From: Merdiplasma sp905207905 | GTDB taxonomy: Bacteria > Bacillota > Clostridia > Lachnospirales > Lachnospiraceae | Length of the DNA stretch: 64,000 nt | Assembly (NCBI GenBank): GCA_902475025.1 | Contig: CABRXX010000005.1 | Location: 1 to 64,000 of the forward strand | Reading direction: 5' to 3' | Shown here: positions 34,215 to 43,151 of the stretch, piece by piece | How the letters are laid out: every line of letters begins with the position of its first letter | Numbering within the stretch: the first letter of the stretch is position 1 | Notes under the pieces: model-generated | What the model saw: only the letters and a program-made list of their open reading frames with translations | Told to the model about the DNA's origin: nothing | The model's database searches: none | Program-made: the position numbers and the translations under genes

Positions 34215-35009
34215 ATGAGCTTTGATCTATGCAGGATACCCAGGGCGTCCAAGCCATACTACATTGAGAGTATCAGCACCAATATTTATTCCATAGAGGA
34301 ACTGTGTTTTTACTTGTATGAGAATATTTGTCTGATTGATGAGACCATTGTCAATGAGGTTTTGTGCGACTGGATCAGGGATGAGCTGGGACTAAAGAAA
34401 TTGTACCGTCAGCTGTATGAGCAGTTGGAGAAGCAGCAGGGGATCAGCTATTTTGTGCTGCCTATCTTCCGGGAGATTGGCTATCTTTCCACTGCCCAGA
34501 TGCGGGAGCTTCAGGAGAAAATCGGGAAACTGGAGGTGCAGCAGGAGGATGTCCGGCAGAAGCTGAAGGGAGATTACCTGGTAAAATGCGGGATGTACAG
34601 CAACGCCATGCAGGAGTATTACCGGATTTTGGATCGGAGAAGCCCCGGCAGTCTGGGAGCCCAGTTTTATGCGGAGGTCTGGAACAACCTGGGGGGAGCC
34701 TATGCCAGAATGTTTGATTTTAAGGAGGCTGCCAACTGTTACTACCGGGCCTGGAAATTGGTAAAAACCAAGGAAATTTTGAGAAAATATGTGAGCGCTT
34801 TGCCCCTCTATCTTTCCGAGGAGGAGTATCGGAAACGATTGGAAGAGCTGGAGACGGATCCCTATCTGGTATCCAGAATACAGGAATACAATTCCAAGGT
34901 GTGCAGGGAGGCTCAGACTTCCCAGGAAATGCAGCGGCTGTCCCAGGAAAATTTGGATCAGCTGCTGGAAGAGCTGAAGGAGGAATACCGAAGAAGCTCC
35001 AAGTGCTGA
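34215..35009 (+). CDS. TPR-containing protein of the DUF5716/5717 unit
   Basis: This 264-aa helical protein has a TPR-like region: LVKCGMYSNAMQEYYRIL (about residues 121-138) followed by VWNNLGGAYARMFDFKEAANCYYRAWKL (about 154-181), two consecutive repeats with the usual small and aromatic positions. The N-terminus (ISTNIYSIEELCFYLYENICLID) is conserved in such neighbours as I remember them. The start at 34215 follows AGGGGAG by 8 bases. It is separated from the DUF5716 gene by only 5 bp, so it is part of the same operon and possibly an adaptor between its two partners. Confidence 0.75.
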   Translation: MSFDLCRIPRASKPYYIESISTNIYSIEELCFYLYENICLIDETIVNEVLCDWIRDELGLKKLYRQLYEQLEKQQGISYFVLPIFREIGYLSTAQMRELQEKIGKLEVQQEDVRQKLKGDYLVKCGMYSNAMQEYYRILDRRSPGSLGAQFYAEVWNNLGGAYARMFDFKEAANCYYRAWKLVKTKEILRKYVSALPLYLSEEEYRKRLEELETDPYLVSRIQEYNSKVCREAQTSQEMQRLSQENLDQLLEELKEEYRRSSKC

Positions 35010-35040
35010 ACGGATACGAAAATAAAATTTTGCAAGATAC

Positions 35041-35069
35041 TTGAATTATGAAAAACAATACGCTATAAT
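35041..35069 (+). promoter_or_regulatory. Promoter of the purF-purB-purA operon
   Basis: TTGAAT (35041-35046), 17 bases, TATAAT (35064-35069): a near-consensus vegetative promoter. The expected leader to purF is about 60 nt and contains no obvious purine riboswitch. Confidence 0.85.
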
Positions 35070-35135
35070 TTTTCCGGGTCGGTGACGGCCTGTTTGCAGC
35101 TCACACACATATCTATGAAAGAGAAGGGTGTAAGA

Positions 35136-36593
35136 ATGAACGAAAGAATACATGTACAGGAAGACAGTTCCGATAAGCTGAAGGAAGAGTGCGGTGTCTT
35201 TGGAATCTATGATTTTTCCGGAGAGGATGTAGCTTCCTCTATTTATTATGGACTGCTGGCATTGCAGCACCGTGGGCAGGAAAGCTGTGGTATCGCAGTG
35301 AGTGATACAAATGGCCCAAAGGGAAAGATTTTAAGCACAAAGGGCATGGGGCTGGTGAATGAGGTGTTCTCGGAGGAAGGCCTCTCTTCCATGAAGGGAG
35401 ATATCGGAGTGGGACATGTGCGCTACTCCACAGCAGGAGACAGCACCATTGAGAATGCCCAGCCTTTGGTTTTAAATTATATTAAGGGAACCCTGGGCTT
35501 ATCCCACAATGGAAATCTGCTGAATGCTCCAGAGCTTAGAAGAGAGCTGGCTCATGACGGCGCTATTTTCCAGACAACGGTGGATTCTGAGGTGATTGCT
35601 TACCATATCGCAAGAGCCAGAGTACACACGAAGACGGTGGAGGAGGCTGTGGCAGTCGCCATGGGAAAACTGAAGGGCGCTTATTCCCTCATTGTGATGT
35701 CTCCCCGAAAGCTGATCGGAGCCAGAGATCCCTATGGGTTTAAGCCGTTGTGTATCGGTAAGCGGGACAATGCCTACATCCTGGCTTCGGAGTCCTGTGC
35801 CCTGGATACCATTGGGGCAGAGTTTATCCGGGATGTGGAGCCTGGAGAGATCGTGACCATCTCTCCCAAAACCGGGATCACATCAGATCGGAGCCAGTGC
35901 CTGAAGCCTGAGGATGGAAAGAAAACCGGAAGATGTATTTTTGAATATATTTATTTTGGACGTCCGGACAGTCAGATAGACGGAGTCAGCGTGTATCAAT
36001 CCAGAATCCTGGCAGGAAAATATCTGGCCATGGATTCACCGGTGGAGGCAGATCTGGTAGTAGGAGTGCCGGAGTCCGGAAATGTGGCAGCAATAGGATA
36101 CTCCCAGGAGTCCGGGATTCCCTACGGAACGGCCTTTGTGAAAAACAGTTATGTGGGACGTACCTTCATCAAACCGAAGCAGAGCAGCCGGGAGACCAGC
36201 GTTCAGGTGAAGCTGAATGTATTGAAGGAAGCTGTGAAGGGAAAAAGGGTAATCATGATCGATGATTCCATCGTTCGGGGGACCACAAGCGACCGGATCG
36301 TGCGGATGCTGCGGGATGCGGGAGCAAAGGAAGTGCATATGCGGGTCAGCTCACCGCCATTTTTATGGCCCTGCTATTTTGGAACCGATATTCCGGTGAG
36401 GGAGCAGCTGATCGCCTACAAGCACAGTATTGAAGAGATCCGTCAGATCATCGGGGCAGACAGCCTGGACTATCTGAGAGAGAACCGTTTGGATCAGCTG
36501 GTGGATAATTTGCCTATCTGCAGAGGCTGCTTTACTGGCCAATACCCCTTGGATCCTCCCACAGAGGATATTCGGGGTGAGTATGAGAAATAA
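35136..36593 (+). CDS. purF: Amidophosphoribosyltransferase
   Basis: PurF (485 aa) makes phosphoribosylamine from PRPP and glutamine, the first step of purine synthesis. The nucleophile Cys lies after a short propeptide (KEECGVFGIY, Cys about residue 19), as in the Bacillus-type enzyme. The PRPP loop is VIMIDDSIVRGTTS (about 370). Cys residues in GRCIFEY, FLWPCYFG and CRGCFTG match the four ligands of the [4Fe-4S] cluster of this subtype. The start at 35136 follows GAGAAGGGTG; an upstream in-frame start lacks a site. It is first in an operon with purB and purA. Confidence 0.96.
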   Translation: MNERIHVQEDSSDKLKEECGVFGIYDFSGEDVASSIYYGLLALQHRGQESCGIAVSDTNGPKGKILSTKGMGLVNEVFSEEGLSSMKGDIGVGHVRYSTAGDSTIENAQPLVLNYIKGTLGLSHNGNLLNAPELRRELAHDGAIFQTTVDSEVIAYHIARARVHTKTVEEAVAVAMGKLKGAYSLIVMSPRKLIGARDPYGFKPLCIGKRDNAYILASESCALDTIGAEFIRDVEPGEIVTISPKTGITSDRSQCLKPEDGKKTGRCIFEYIYFGRPDSQIDGVSVYQSRILAGKYLAMDSPVEADLVVGVPESGNVAAIGYSQESGIPYGTAFVKNSYVGRTFIKPKQSSRETSVQVKLNVLKEAVKGKRVIMIDDSIVRGTTSDRIVRMLRDAGAKEVHMRVSSPPFLWPCYFGTDIPVREQLIAYKHSIEEIRQIIGADSLDYLRENRLDQLVDNLPICRGCFTGQYPLDPPTEDIRGEYEK

Positions 36594-36604
36594 GGAGAAA
36601 AGCC

Positions 36605-38038
36605 ATGAGTACAGACAGATATGAAAGTCCTTTATCGGCAAGATATGCCAGCCGGGAGATGCAGTATATTTTTTCACCGGACATGAAATTCCGTACCTGG
36701 AGAAAGCTGTGGATCGCTTTGGCTGAGACGGAGCGGGAACTGGGACTGGATATTACCCAGGAGCAGATCGAAGAACTGAAGGCCCATCAGGATGATATTA
36801 ATTATGAGGAGGCAAGAGCGCGGGAGAAGGTGGTGCGTCATGATGTGATGTCCCACGTATATGCTTACGGACTTCAGTGTCCCAAGGCAAAGCCGATCAT
36901 TCATCTGGGCGCCACTTCCTGCTATGTGGGTGACAATACGGATATTATTGTGATGAATGAGGGGCTGAAGCTGATCCGCAGGAAGCTGGTGAATGTGATT
37001 GCCAATCTGGCGGATTTTGCAGAGCGGTACAAAGACCTGCCCACCCTGGCCTTTACCCATTTTCAGCCGGCACAGCCCACTACAGTGGGAAAAAGAGCTA
37101 CGCTCTGGATCAATGAGTTCGTGATGGATCTTGAAGATCTGGAATATGTGATGTCCACCTTAAAGCTTCTGGGATCCAAGGGAACTACAGGAACCCAGGC
37201 CAGCTTTTTGGAACTTTTTGATGGAGATCAGGAGAAGATCGACCGGATTGATCCCATGATCGCAGAGAAGATGGGATTTAAGGAGTGTTATCTGGTGTCC
37301 GGTCAGACCTATTCCAGAAAGGTGGATACCAGAGTTTGCAATGTGCTGGCCGGAATCGCAGCCAGCGCCCATAAGATGTCCAACGATATCCGGCTGCTGC
37401 AGCATTTAAAGGAAGTGGAGGAGCCATTTGAAAAGACGCAGATCGGTTCTTCTGCCATGGCTTATAAGCGGAATCCCATGCGCAGCGAGCGAATCGCATC
37501 CCTGGCCAGATATGTGATGGTGGATGCCTTAAATCCGGCTATCACCTCAGCGGTTCAGTGGTTTGAGCGTACGCTGGATGATTCTGCTAACAAGCGTCTG
37601 TCTATTGCAGAAGGCTTTTTAGCTACGGACGGTATTCTGGACCTCTGTATGAATGTGACCGACGGACTGAAGGTTTATCCAAAGGTTATTGAAAAGCGAC
37701 TGCGTTCAGAGCTGCCCTTTATGGCAACGGAAAATATTATGATGGATGCAGTGAAGGCCGGAGGAGATCGGCAGGAGCTGCATGAGAAGATCCGGACCCT
37801 GTCTATGGAGGCGGGACGGAACGTAAAAGAAGAAGGAAAAGAGAACAATCTGCTGGAGCTGATTGCAGCGGATCCTGCATTTAATTTAAGTTTGGATAAG
37901 CTGCAGGAAGCCATGGAACCATCCCGCTACATTGGACGGTCCCCGGTACAGGTGGAGCATTATCTGAGAGAGGTAGTGACGCCCCTGCTGGAAAGTCATA
38001 AGGAATTACTCGGCGCAAAAGCTGAGATCAACGTATAG
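36605..38038 (+). CDS. purB: Adenylosuccinate lyase
   Basis: PurB (477 aa) acts twice in purine synthesis, releasing fumarate from SAICAR and from adenylosuccinate. Conserved signatures are GATSCYVGDNTD (about residue 98), FTHFQPAQPTTVGKR (about 148-162), and the flexible signature loop GSSAMAYKRNPMRSE (about 281-295) with the catalytic Ser. It starts 11 bp after purF behind AAGGAGAAAAGCC. Length is typical for the longer clostridial and eukaryote-like form. Confidence 0.96.
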   Translation: MSTDRYESPLSARYASREMQYIFSPDMKFRTWRKLWIALAETERELGLDITQEQIEELKAHQDDINYEEARAREKVVRHDVMSHVYAYGLQCPKAKPIIHLGATSCYVGDNTDIIVMNEGLKLIRRKLVNVIANLADFAERYKDLPTLAFTHFQPAQPTTVGKRATLWINEFVMDLEDLEYVMSTLKLLGSKGTTGTQASFLELFDGDQEKIDRIDPMIAEKMGFKECYLVSGQTYSRKVDTRVCNVLAGIAASAHKMSNDIRLLQHLKEVEEPFEKTQIGSSAMAYKRNPMRSERIASLARYVMVDALNPAITSAVQWFERTLDDSANKRLSIAEGFLATDGILDLCMNVTDGLKVYPKVIEKRLRSELPFMATENIMMDAVKAGGDRQELHEKIRTLSMEAGRNVKEEGKENNLLELIAADPAFNLSLDKLQEAMEPSRYIGRSPVQVEHYLREVVTPLLESHKELLGAKAEINV

Positions 38039-38050
38039 GAGGACAGACAG

Positions 38051-39349
38051 ATGGTAGAAGCAGTAGTAGGAGCAAACTGGGGAGATGAAGGAAAAGGAAA
38101 GATCACAGATATGCTGGCCAGGGAGGCGGATATTATCGTAAGATTCCAGGGCGGAGCCAATGCAGGTCACACCATAGTCAACGATTATGGGAAATTTGCG
38201 CTGCACACCCTGCCTTCAGGAGTATTTTACAGTCATACCACCAGTGTCATCGGCAACGGTGTGGCTTTGAATGTGCCCGTATTGTTTCATGAGCTTCAGA
38301 GCATCATCGACCAAGGGGTTCCGGCGCCGAAGATTTTGGTGTCTGACAGAGCCCAGATGGTAATGTCCTACCATATTTTGTTTGACCAGTATGAAGAGGA
38401 GCGCCTGGCTGGAAAGTCTTTTGGCTCTACCAAATCCGGCATTGCGCCCTTTTACTCCGATAAATTTGCCAAGATTGGATTTCAGGTGAGCGAGCTTTTT
38501 GACGAGGAGCTTTTAAAAGAAAAGGTGGAACGCATCTGTGAGATCAAGAATGTGACTCTGGAGCATCTGTATCACAAGGATCCGATTAGGCCTCAGGCGC
38601 TGCTGGAGGAGCTGCACTCTTACCGAGAGATGATTGCACCCTATGTGTGCGATGTGTCTTCCTACCTGAATGAGGCCATAAAAGCGGGAAAAACCATTTT
38701 GCTGGAGGGACAGCTGGGTACCTTGAAAGATCCGGATCACGGGATTTATCCTATGGTAACTTCCTCCTCCACCTTGGCGGCTTACGGTGCCATTGGTGCC
38801 GGGATCCCTCCCTATGAGATCCGGAAGATCATTACTGTCTGCAAAGCCTATTCCAGCGCGGTGGGAGCAGGCGCCTTTGTCAGCGAGATTTTTGGTGAGG
38901 AAGCAGATGAGCTGCGCCGCAGAGGCGGAGACGGGGGAGAGTTCGGAGCCACCACAGGCCGCCCTAGACGGATGGGCTGGTTCGACTGTGTGGCATCCAA
39001 ATATGGCTGCCGTCTTCAGGGAACCACGGATGTGGCTTTCACCGTGCTGGACGTATTGGGCTATCTGGATGAGATTCCTGTATGTGTAGGCTATGAGATT
39101 GACGGGGAGATTACTACAGAGTTTCCCACTACGGCAAAGCTAGTAAAGGCAAAACCGGTGCTTGAGAAACTTCCAGGCTGGAAGCAGGATATCCGGGGCA
39201 TCAAAAAGTATGAGGATTTGCCGGAGAACTGCCGCAATTATGTGGAATTTGTAGAGGAACACATTGGATACCCCATTACCATGGTTTCCAACGGTCCTGG
39301 CAGAGCGGATATTATTTACCGGGATTCCCCGAAAAAAGCAGGAGTATAA
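38051..39349 (+). CDS. purA: Adenylosuccinate synthetase
   Basis: PurA (432 aa) joins IMP and aspartate with GTP to form adenylosuccinate, directly before the second PurB reaction. Visible motifs are GANWGDEGKGKITDML (residues 8-23), the GGANAGHT loop (36-43), and GTTGRPRRMGW-like GATTGRPRRMGW (about 300). It follows purB by 12 bp with AGGAGGACAG upstream, so the operon covers both AMP-branch enzymes plus the committed step. Confidence 0.96.
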   Translation: MVEAVVGANWGDEGKGKITDMLAREADIIVRFQGGANAGHTIVNDYGKFALHTLPSGVFYSHTTSVIGNGVALNVPVLFHELQSIIDQGVPAPKILVSDRAQMVMSYHILFDQYEEERLAGKSFGSTKSGIAPFYSDKFAKIGFQVSELFDEELLKEKVERICEIKNVTLEHLYHKDPIRPQALLEELHSYREMIAPYVCDVSSYLNEAIKAGKTILLEGQLGTLKDPDHGIYPMVTSSSTLAAYGAIGAGIPPYEIRKIITVCKAYSSAVGAGAFVSEIFGEEADELRRRGGDGGEFGATTGRPRRMGWFDCVASKYGCRLQGTTDVAFTVLDVLGYLDEIPVCVGYEIDGEITTEFPTTAKLVKAKPVLEKLPGWKQDIRGIKKYEDLPENCRNYVEFVEEHIGYPITMVSNGPGRADIIYRDSPKKAGV

Positions 39350-39357
39350 CAAAAAGA

Positions 39358-40389
39358 ATGATTGTAAAAGCAGGAATTTTGATGATCTGGCTGGCAGTAT
39401 TGCCAGCCATCATCGGTTGTTATTGGACGGATAAAATCCCAAAGACAAAAGGGAATGTGGCAGCAGCCTATTTTTACGGGCTGTTTACTGTGCTGGCTTT
39501 ATTTGAGCTTTTGGCTCTTCCCATGACATTTTTCAAGTGCTCGCTCACTGTCCTTACCGGCAGCTGGGCGGGCATTGTTGTAATTCTGGCCCTGGCGGTG
39601 ATCCTGAAAAAGAGAAGTTTTCGGGAGGAAGGGCGCTGGCTGGCTGGTTTGCGAAAAAAAATGACGCCGGTGCTGGCAGTGGCTGCGGCCTGCATTCTGC
39701 TGCAGGCAGTGTATGTCACAGAGCGACAGCATACGGATGATGATGACGCCTTTTACCTGGCTACCTCCACCACAGCGGTGGAGACGGACAGCCTGTTTTT
39801 TTACAGCCCGGAAACAGGGGCGGCCTATAAGACCCCACCGGCCCGGTATGTGCTGGCTGCCTGGCCTCTAATGGTGGCTTCTCTTTCCCGGCTCACTGGC
39901 ATGCATCCGGCTCTCCTGGCTCATACGGCTCTTCCAGGACTGGTAGTGCTGTGGGCCTATCTGTGTTACGCCCTTCTGGGAGCAAAGTTCTATCCGGGGA
40001 ATCGGCAGAAGCAGTCTCTGTTCCTGCTGTTTATAGTGGTGCTTCTCGGTTTTTCAGCTTACTCCAAGTATTCTGCCGGTGTGTTTTTGTTTATCCGGGG
40101 CTGGCAGGGAAAAGCACTTTTGGCGGGAGTGGTCATCCCGGCTCTCTTTTATGGGGCCTGGAATGTATTCAAGGAGCAGGGGGGAAGAGCAAACTGGTTT
40201 CTCTTAAGCTGTATCATCTGCAGTGGCTGTCTCTTTACCTCCATGGGAGTGGCTCTGTCTCTTGTGATTGTCGGCTGCTGCGGAGTTACTGCTGCATGGG
40301 TGAAAAAACAGTGGCGTTATCTTCCGCTTACCGCAGCGGCAGCCTGGCCGGCTCTAATCAGCGGCCTGCTTTATGTGATGATACGATAA
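39358..40389 (+). CDS. DUF6077-like membrane protein, N-terminal part
   Basis: This 343-aa protein has about nine hydrophobic segments and an extracytoplasmic loop with QHTDDDDAFYLATSTTAVETDSLF...PARYVLAAWPLM (about residues 124-170), a pattern like membrane glycosyltransferases of the DUF6077 family. It ends abruptly after a membrane helix (SGLLYVMIR), where family members as I remember them continue for roughly another 300 residues. The missing part appears to be the next gene (40472-41269) in another frame. It follows purA by 8 bp and could be co-transcribed. Confidence 0.6.
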   Translation: MIVKAGILMIWLAVLPAIIGCYWTDKIPKTKGNVAAAYFYGLFTVLALFELLALPMTFFKCSLTVLTGSWAGIVVILALAVILKKRSFREEGRWLAGLRKKMTPVLAVAAACILLQAVYVTERQHTDDDDAFYLATSTTAVETDSLFFYSPETGAAYKTPPARYVLAAWPLMVASLSRLTGMHPALLAHTALPGLVVLWAYLCYALLGAKFYPGNRQKQSLFLLFIVVLLGFSAYSKYSAGVFLFIRGWQGKALLAGVVIPALFYGAWNVFKEQGGRANWFLLSCIICSGCLFTSMGVALSLVIVGCCGVTAAWVKKQWRYLPLTAAAAWPALISGLLYVMIR

Positions 40390-40471
40390 TGGCTGAGGTT
40401 CTGACCGTATTGTCCCATGTATATGGATGCTGGCGTGCTAGGAGATAAACTAAGAAATGTGAGGTTCTAAG

Positions 40472-41269
40472 ATGGCAGAACGGATTGGAACTGTCTGGGA
40501 GACAGTCTGGGAAAGCGGAAAGGCTTATTTTGGAGGCAGCGGTATCTGGCTGCTTGCGGCGGCAGTGTTGGCGGTGCTGCTGGTGGGAATGTGGGGAAAG
40601 GACAGAAAAAGAACATTGGCCTATCCCGTTCTTTTGGTTTTGGCTGTGTGCTTCTGTCCAGTAACAGCCTGGGTACTTATTAAGATGATCGGAGCTTTGG
40701 TGTACTGGCGGGTATTCTGGATGCTGCCCATAGTGCTGCTTGTGGCTTTCGGAGCAGTGGAGTTTGTGACCAGGTTCCGGGGCAGGGGAAAACGGATACT
40801 GACGGTTGGATTGTGTATTGGACTGATTGCAGTGAATGGCAGCTTTGTGTTTACAGATCAGTGGTTTACCAGGAAAGAAAATAATTTTAAACTTCCTACA
40901 GAGGTGATCTGGGTGGCAGATGCTATCAATCATCATGCAGAAGAGTATGAAATCCAGAAAAAAAAGATTGCAGCTCCCAGTGGGATTTCCACGTATATTC
41001 GTATTTACGACGCTTCCATCAGCCAGGTTTACGGAAGAACCATGGCCAATAAGGAAAATCCTTCGGAACTGTTTCAGGAAGTCCATGCCAAGGAGCATGA
41101 CTACGATTCCCTGATACAGAAGGTTCGGAAGAAAAAGTGCCGGTATCTGGTGCTGAATAAAAATGAGAAAAATGAGAAAGAGCTGGAAGCGAGGAACTTC
41201 CATAAAATTTATGAAAGTCCCTCCTATGAGGTGTATTTTAACGGGAATTTCAGAAAAGAGAAAAATTGA
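40472..41269 (+). CDS. DUF6077-like membrane protein, C-terminal part
   Basis: This 265-aa ORF contains about four membrane helices (for example IWLLAAAVLAVLLVGMW), then a soluble C-terminal domain (EVIWVADAINHHAEEYE... to CRYLVLNKNEKNEKELEARNFHKIYES). This looks like the second half of the protein started at 39358, as membrane glycosyltransferase-like proteins often end in such a tail. The 82 bp between the two ORFs contain stops in every frame and a 9-bp direct repeat. The ORF has only a weak site (GTGAGGTTCTAAG) before its ATG. A decayed or split gene is the simplest reading; a genuine two-subunit protein is possible. Confidence 0.55.
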   Translation: MAERIGTVWETVWESGKAYFGGSGIWLLAAAVLAVLLVGMWGKDRKRTLAYPVLLVLAVCFCPVTAWVLIKMIGALVYWRVFWMLPIVLLVAFGAVEFVTRFRGRGKRILTVGLCIGLIAVNGSFVFTDQWFTRKENNFKLPTEVIWVADAINHHAEEYEIQKKKIAAPSGISTYIRIYDASISQVYGRTMANKENPSELFQEVHAKEHDYDSLIQKVRKKKCRYLVLNKNEKNEKELEARNFHKIYESPSYEVYFNGNFRKEKN

Positions 41270-41293
41270 TGAAAGGTGAAGGAACAGCCAGGG

Positions 41294-41542
41294 CTAACGT
41301 TTGTTTTCCTGCTTCCTATCCTGCTTTTTCTCGTCTTCTTTGGAAGAGCCTCCAAGAATCCTGGCCAGCCAGGGAACCAGATACATCAGGCAGGGCACTA
41401 CGATGGTGCAGGCCAGGGAGGCCATAAACCAGCCCATGGTGGATTCATTTCCTGCCACGCCCAGGATAAAGGTAACAAGATAGAGCAGCGCCAGGAGGAT
41501 AATTCCGATCCAGGCAAAAATGCGCTTCTTTTTTTGATTCAT
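41294..41542 (-). CDS. Small membrane protein, unknown function
   Basis: This 82-aa protein has two membrane helices (IFAWIGIILLALLYLVTFILG; FMASLACTIVVPCLMYLVPWLARIL) and a highly charged C-terminal tail (SSKEDEKKQDRKQENKR). GAAAGGATTTTTGCT precedes the ATG at 41542. It is convergent with the DUF6077 gene part and stands alone. Similar short two-helix proteins with a charged tail are common in Lachnospiraceae; no function is known to me. Confidence 0.65.
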   Translation of the reverse strand: MNQKKKRIFAWIGIILLALLYLVTFILGVAGNESTMGWFMASLACTIVVPCLMYLVPWLARILGGSSKEDEKKQDRKQENKR

Positions 41543-41596
41543 AGCAAAAATCCTTTCTTAAATAAAATTCTTTGGTGTCCATATACTGCTTTCTTT

Positions 41597-41625
41597 GTTT
41601 CATAGGAAATTCCTTCCTATGAAAC
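41597..41625. repeat. Palindromic repeat GTTTCATAGGAA (copy A)
   Basis: Perfect 12-base arms with a 5-base loop. A reverse-oriented half-copy extending to 19 identical bases lies at 22242-22264, and a degenerate full copy at 56378-56425 followed, as here, by GCAGGATC. It may be a terminator-like or MITE-derived element. Confidence 0.6.
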
Positions 41626-41697
41626 AAAAATGTTTGGCAGGATCGCACTGTGACGGACAGGGAAGATGTCGCCGAAGCGACCCGCCGCAGGCGGAGG

Positions 41698-41717
41698 GGA
41701 TGTTGCAAAATACCTCC
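41698..41717. repeat. GGATGTTGCAAAAT repeat (copy 2)
   Basis: These 20 bases are identical to 27337-27356. Here the following CCTCC can pair with GGAGG about 30 bases on (near 41751), giving a different hairpin from copy 1. Confidence 0.6.
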
Positions 41718-41941
41718 CTTTTTGATTGTGTAAATGAAGCAATGTGGAGGTCAAAATATGCCGGATGAATGGTTGCGGGCTTTGCGAGCCCGCAATTCTG
41801 ACATTATTTCATCTATTATAGCAAAATTTCTCTTTTCTGCCAACTGCTGCCTTTTCAGCAGCCGCTTTTTGTTTGAGGAGAATTGGGATTAGGGATTGAA
41901 GGCAGGACTTCACAGGTGTATGATAGGAAAGAGGTGAACGT

Positions 41942-42706
41942 ATGGAAAGAGAAAAAAGCATTAAAAAGGGGGAAAAATGGAAGGCCTTTCAGGCAGCATT
42001 TCCCCATACCCTTCCCATTTTTGCAGGCTTTTGGTTTCTTGGCCTGACCTATGGAATCTATATGAACGTTTCCGGATTTTCTTTTTGGTATCCCCTGTTG
42101 ATGAGTATGACGATTTTTGCAGGTTCAGTGGAGTTTGTCACGGTGAATCTGCTTTTGGGGGTTTTTCATCCGCTGCAGGCCCTGGCCATCACTCTGATGG
42201 TAAATGCGCGTCATCTGTTTTACGGGATCTCCATGCTGAGCCGGTATCGGGGCATGGGGTGGAAAAAGCCGTATCTGATATTTGGCCTGTGTGATGAAAC
42301 CTTTTCCATCAACTATACGGCAAAGATTCCCGGGGAGGTAGATCCGGGCTGGTTCTATTTTTTTGTCACCCTGTTAGATCATTGCTATTGGGTATTTGGC
42401 GCTGCTCTTGGCGGAATCTTCGGTTCTCTGATCCAATTTGACACGGAGGGACTGGATTTTGTGATGACAGCCATGTTTGTGGTAATCTTTCTGGAACAGT
42501 GGCAAAAGGAAAAAAATCATATCAGCTCCCTGTTAGGGCTGGGACTTTCCTGGCTGTGTCTTATGATCTTTGGGGCAGATCAGTTTATGCTTCCGGCCAT
42601 GGGCGCAATTTTGCTGGCGTTAACGGCCATGCGCAGAGGGCTGGAGAAGGATGTAGCGTCTGAAACAGAGTGCGTGAAAGACAATAGAGGGGGGAATGGC
42701 TTATGA
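41942..42706 (+). CDS. azlC: AzlC family branched-chain amino acid exporter subunit
   Basis: This 254-aa membrane protein matches AzlC, the large subunit of the AzlCD exporter for branched-chain amino acids and analogues such as azaleucine. It has about six to seven helices and shows the typical N-terminal PIFAGFWFLGLTYGIYM, the FAGSVEFV pattern, and NARHLFYGISML (about residue 92). AGAGGTG precedes the ATG. Its last bases overlap azlD by 4 (ATGA), indicating coupled synthesis. Confidence 0.9.
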   Translation: MEREKSIKKGEKWKAFQAAFPHTLPIFAGFWFLGLTYGIYMNVSGFSFWYPLLMSMTIFAGSVEFVTVNLLLGVFHPLQALAITLMVNARHLFYGISMLSRYRGMGWKKPYLIFGLCDETFSINYTAKIPGEVDPGWFYFFVTLLDHCYWVFGAALGGIFGSLIQFDTEGLDFVMTAMFVVIFLEQWQKEKNHISSLLGLGLSWLCLMIFGADQFMLPAMGAILLALTAMRRGLEKDVASETECVKDNRGGNGL

Positions 42707-43035
42707 AAATGACACTTTTTCAACAGGTAATAACTGTGGGAATGGTGGTTCTTGGCACTGTGCTTACCAGAGCGCTGCCTTTTCTTCTGTTTCCGGCTGG
42801 AAAGACTACGCCCAGGCTTATTCAGTATCTGGGAAGAGTGCTGCCCTCCGCGGTTTTTGGGCTGCTGGTGATCTACTGTCTGAAAAATGTGAGCGTTTTA
42901 TCCGGAAATCACGGTTTGCCGGAACTGCTCTCCATTGCTTTGGTAGTGGGACTTCATCTGTGGAAACGCCAGATGCTTCTGTCCATTGCAGGAGGAACCA
43001 TCTGTTATATGGTGCTGGTCCAGACGATTTTTTGA
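42703..43035 (+). CDS. azlD: AzlD family exporter subunit
   Basis: This 110-aa membrane protein with about four helices matches AzlD, the small partner of AzlC. TRALPFLLFP (residues about 22-31) and the late LSIAGGTICYMVLVQ are characteristic. It overlaps azlC by 4 bases. The two subunits form one transporter in the cytoplasmic membrane. Confidence 0.9.
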   Translation: MKMTLFQQVITVGMVVLGTVLTRALPFLLFPAGKTTPRLIQYLGRVLPSAVFGLLVIYCLKNVSVLSGNHGLPELLSIALVVGLHLWKRQMLLSIAGGTICYMVLVQTIF

Positions 43036-43122
43036 GAGAAGCAAAAGCTGCTGCGGAAAAGGAACGCACTGCGGAGGAAGAAAGACGTTGCCAAAGCAAC
43101 TCAGGGCCGGCCTTTTTTAAGG

Positions 43123-43151
43123 TTGACGCAGGGAAGGCAAACGTTTAAAAT
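43123..43151 (+). promoter_or_regulatory. Promoter of mgtE
   Basis: TTGACG (43123-43128), 17 bases, TAAAAT (43146-43151), 56 bp before the mgtE start. A GGCCGGCC block with a following T run (43107-43118) just upstream may end azlCD transcription. No M-box-like magnesium riboswitch fits into the short leader. Confidence 0.65.

Larger units (their letters stand above)
41543..41941. other. Repeat-rich region without genes
   Basis: This ~400 bp region holds a perfect 12-bp inverted repeat (41597-41625), a CCGCCGC/GCGG hairpin near 41680, the 20-base repeat at 41698-41717, and a strong TTGCGGGCT/AGCCCGCAA hairpin at 41773-41795 with no T run. No coding sequence is supported. Confidence 0.6.
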
